A stretch of 5,687 bases of DNA from the NCBI GenBank assembly GCA_022600255.1, contig JAHZKU010000007.1, positions 1-5,687 of the forward strand, written 5' to 3'. The notes under the pieces were generated by a model. That model saw only the letters and a program-made list of their open reading frames with translations, was not told where the DNA came from and made no database searches. Positions 5,039 to 5,687 of the stretch are shown here, piece by piece; within the stretch, counting starts at the first letter, position 1; each line of letters opens with the position of its first letter. The DNA is from Actinomycetes bacterium. GTDB lineage: Bacteria > Actinomycetota > Actinomycetes > S36-B12 > GCA-2699445. A program made the translations under genes and the position numbers.

Positions 5039-5687
5039 TCAGTGCCCGGATCGGGAACGCAGACCCGCTCGTTCAGTCGGCCCGATCCCGTCCTGGACCT
5101 TCGGGTCTTGCAGAAAGGACGGCAGCAAGAGCGTATTGATGTGGACCAGGCATGATTGCAGCAGGTGCAATGGGAGCATCGAGACCTCAGCGTGTTCTCG
5201 ATCTGGGCCGGTCAGCTCGGCGTCCTTGCCCTAGAACAAAGCGGTATTGCCGGAGTTCCAGTTCTCAACCACCTGCAACCCAGTACGAATCTCGCGGCAG
5301 AGCTCTCGCGACGTTAAGTATTCACTTGCACAGATGGTGCGAACCGCGCCCGAGTTCCTCCAATGCTGAGCAGGGGGTGTTTTGGGCCTCCTCGAGTGAA
5401 CCAGCGCAGCAAAGACTCAGACTCCCCATGCCCACCCGTAGCGCGGTGGCGTATTTGACCATCTGGTCGTTATGTTCGTCGATAGGATCCCAGCGGATGG
5501 GATGGGTCAGTACCGGCTCCAAGCTCGGATACTCGGCCTCGGGGTCAGCTGTGTACAGGCGAATCGACCCGATGTTCGTCAACCGGGGCAGTATGCGGAA
5601 ACCGGGCAGTCCGGTGAACGCAAACCCAACAACGCTGGCGCCATGAGTGTCCTCATAGTTCGTGTCGACGGCGGTGTCAGTGCAATG
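5039..5687 (-). pseudogene. tnpA: Tn3-family transposase TnpA, C-terminal part, multiply inactivated (runs off right edge)
   Basis: Three minus-strand frames join into about 216 codons of a Tn3-type DDE transposase. From the edge, VDTNYEDTHGASVVGFAF (5669-5616) contains the DTHG that in this family holds the second catalytic Asp (codon at 5651-5649). LTHPIRWDPIDEHNDQMVKY then ATALR follow (to about 5440), then ESESLLRWFTR, EAQNTPCSALEELGR, and finally EYLTSRELCREIRTGLQVVE and NWNSGNTALF. The ENWN Glu (5264-5266) is the expected catalytic Glu. Frameshifts lie at about 5421-5428, 5386-5394 and 5343-5348, and an in-frame TAG (5233-5231) replaces the usual Tyr of LFYGKD. After HLLQSCLVHINTLLL the frame continues to a TGA at 5041-5039, but the family's usual LFW...NPYG ending is missing. 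Tn3 TnpA is about 1000 residues, so most of it lies outside the window. It is clearly dead. Confidence 0.88.

Noticed and set aside
5152..5646. 164-residue plus-strand open frame at the right edge
   Set aside because: It lies wholly over the minus-strand Tn3 transposase remnant, whose conserved motifs show the true coding strand.

Overview
The window has the high G+C content, G/C-rich third codon positions and GTG/TTG starts of an Actinomycetota chromosome. A propionibacterium-like or similar high-GC soil or wastewater actinobacterium is a guess; no marker gene fixes the genus. It reads as an accessory, decaying region: three or four intact genes, all envelope-associated, sit among remnants of mobile elements and broken genes.

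Layout from left to right. (1) Bases 1-508, minus strand: the N-terminal part of a secreted protein with a signal peptide and Trp-rich repeats of about 47 residues, running off the left edge. (2) Bases 669-966: two divergent gene remnants that have both lost their 5' ends, an FnIII-like C-terminal tail on the minus strand and a frameshifted DUF3024-type C-terminus on the plus strand. (3) Bases 1234-2022, plus strand: a predicted lipoprotein with an extra membrane segment in front of its lipobox. (4) Bases 2136-2307, minus strand: a likely frameshifted XerC/D-type recombinase scrap, next to a perfect 21-bp odd-centred palindrome at 2317-2337. (5) Bases 2523-3587, plus strand: a FUSC/aromatic-acid-exporter-like membrane protein, followed by a branched inverted repeat. 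(6) Bases 3774-4019, minus strand: the C-terminal remnant of an IS1380-like transposase. (7) Bases 4530-4997, plus strand: a small five-helix membrane protein whose start codon lies in the loop of an inverted repeat. (8) Bases 5039-5687, minus strand: a Tn3-family transposase pseudogene with three frameshifts and one in-frame TAG, running off the right edge.

The intact genes do not form an evident operon or named pathway: they are separated by hundreds of bases of degenerate sequence and face different ways. The repeated theme is cell-envelope genes embedded in remains of three transposition or recombination systems (Tn3, IS1380-like, tyrosine recombinase), as expected of a hotspot with repeated insertion and decay. 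I found no tRNA, rRNA, CRISPR array or complete mobile element, and no convincing new multigene system. The best leads are the operator-like palindrome upstream of the exporter, the start-codon hairpin of the small membrane protein, and the dual membrane segments of the lipoprotein.
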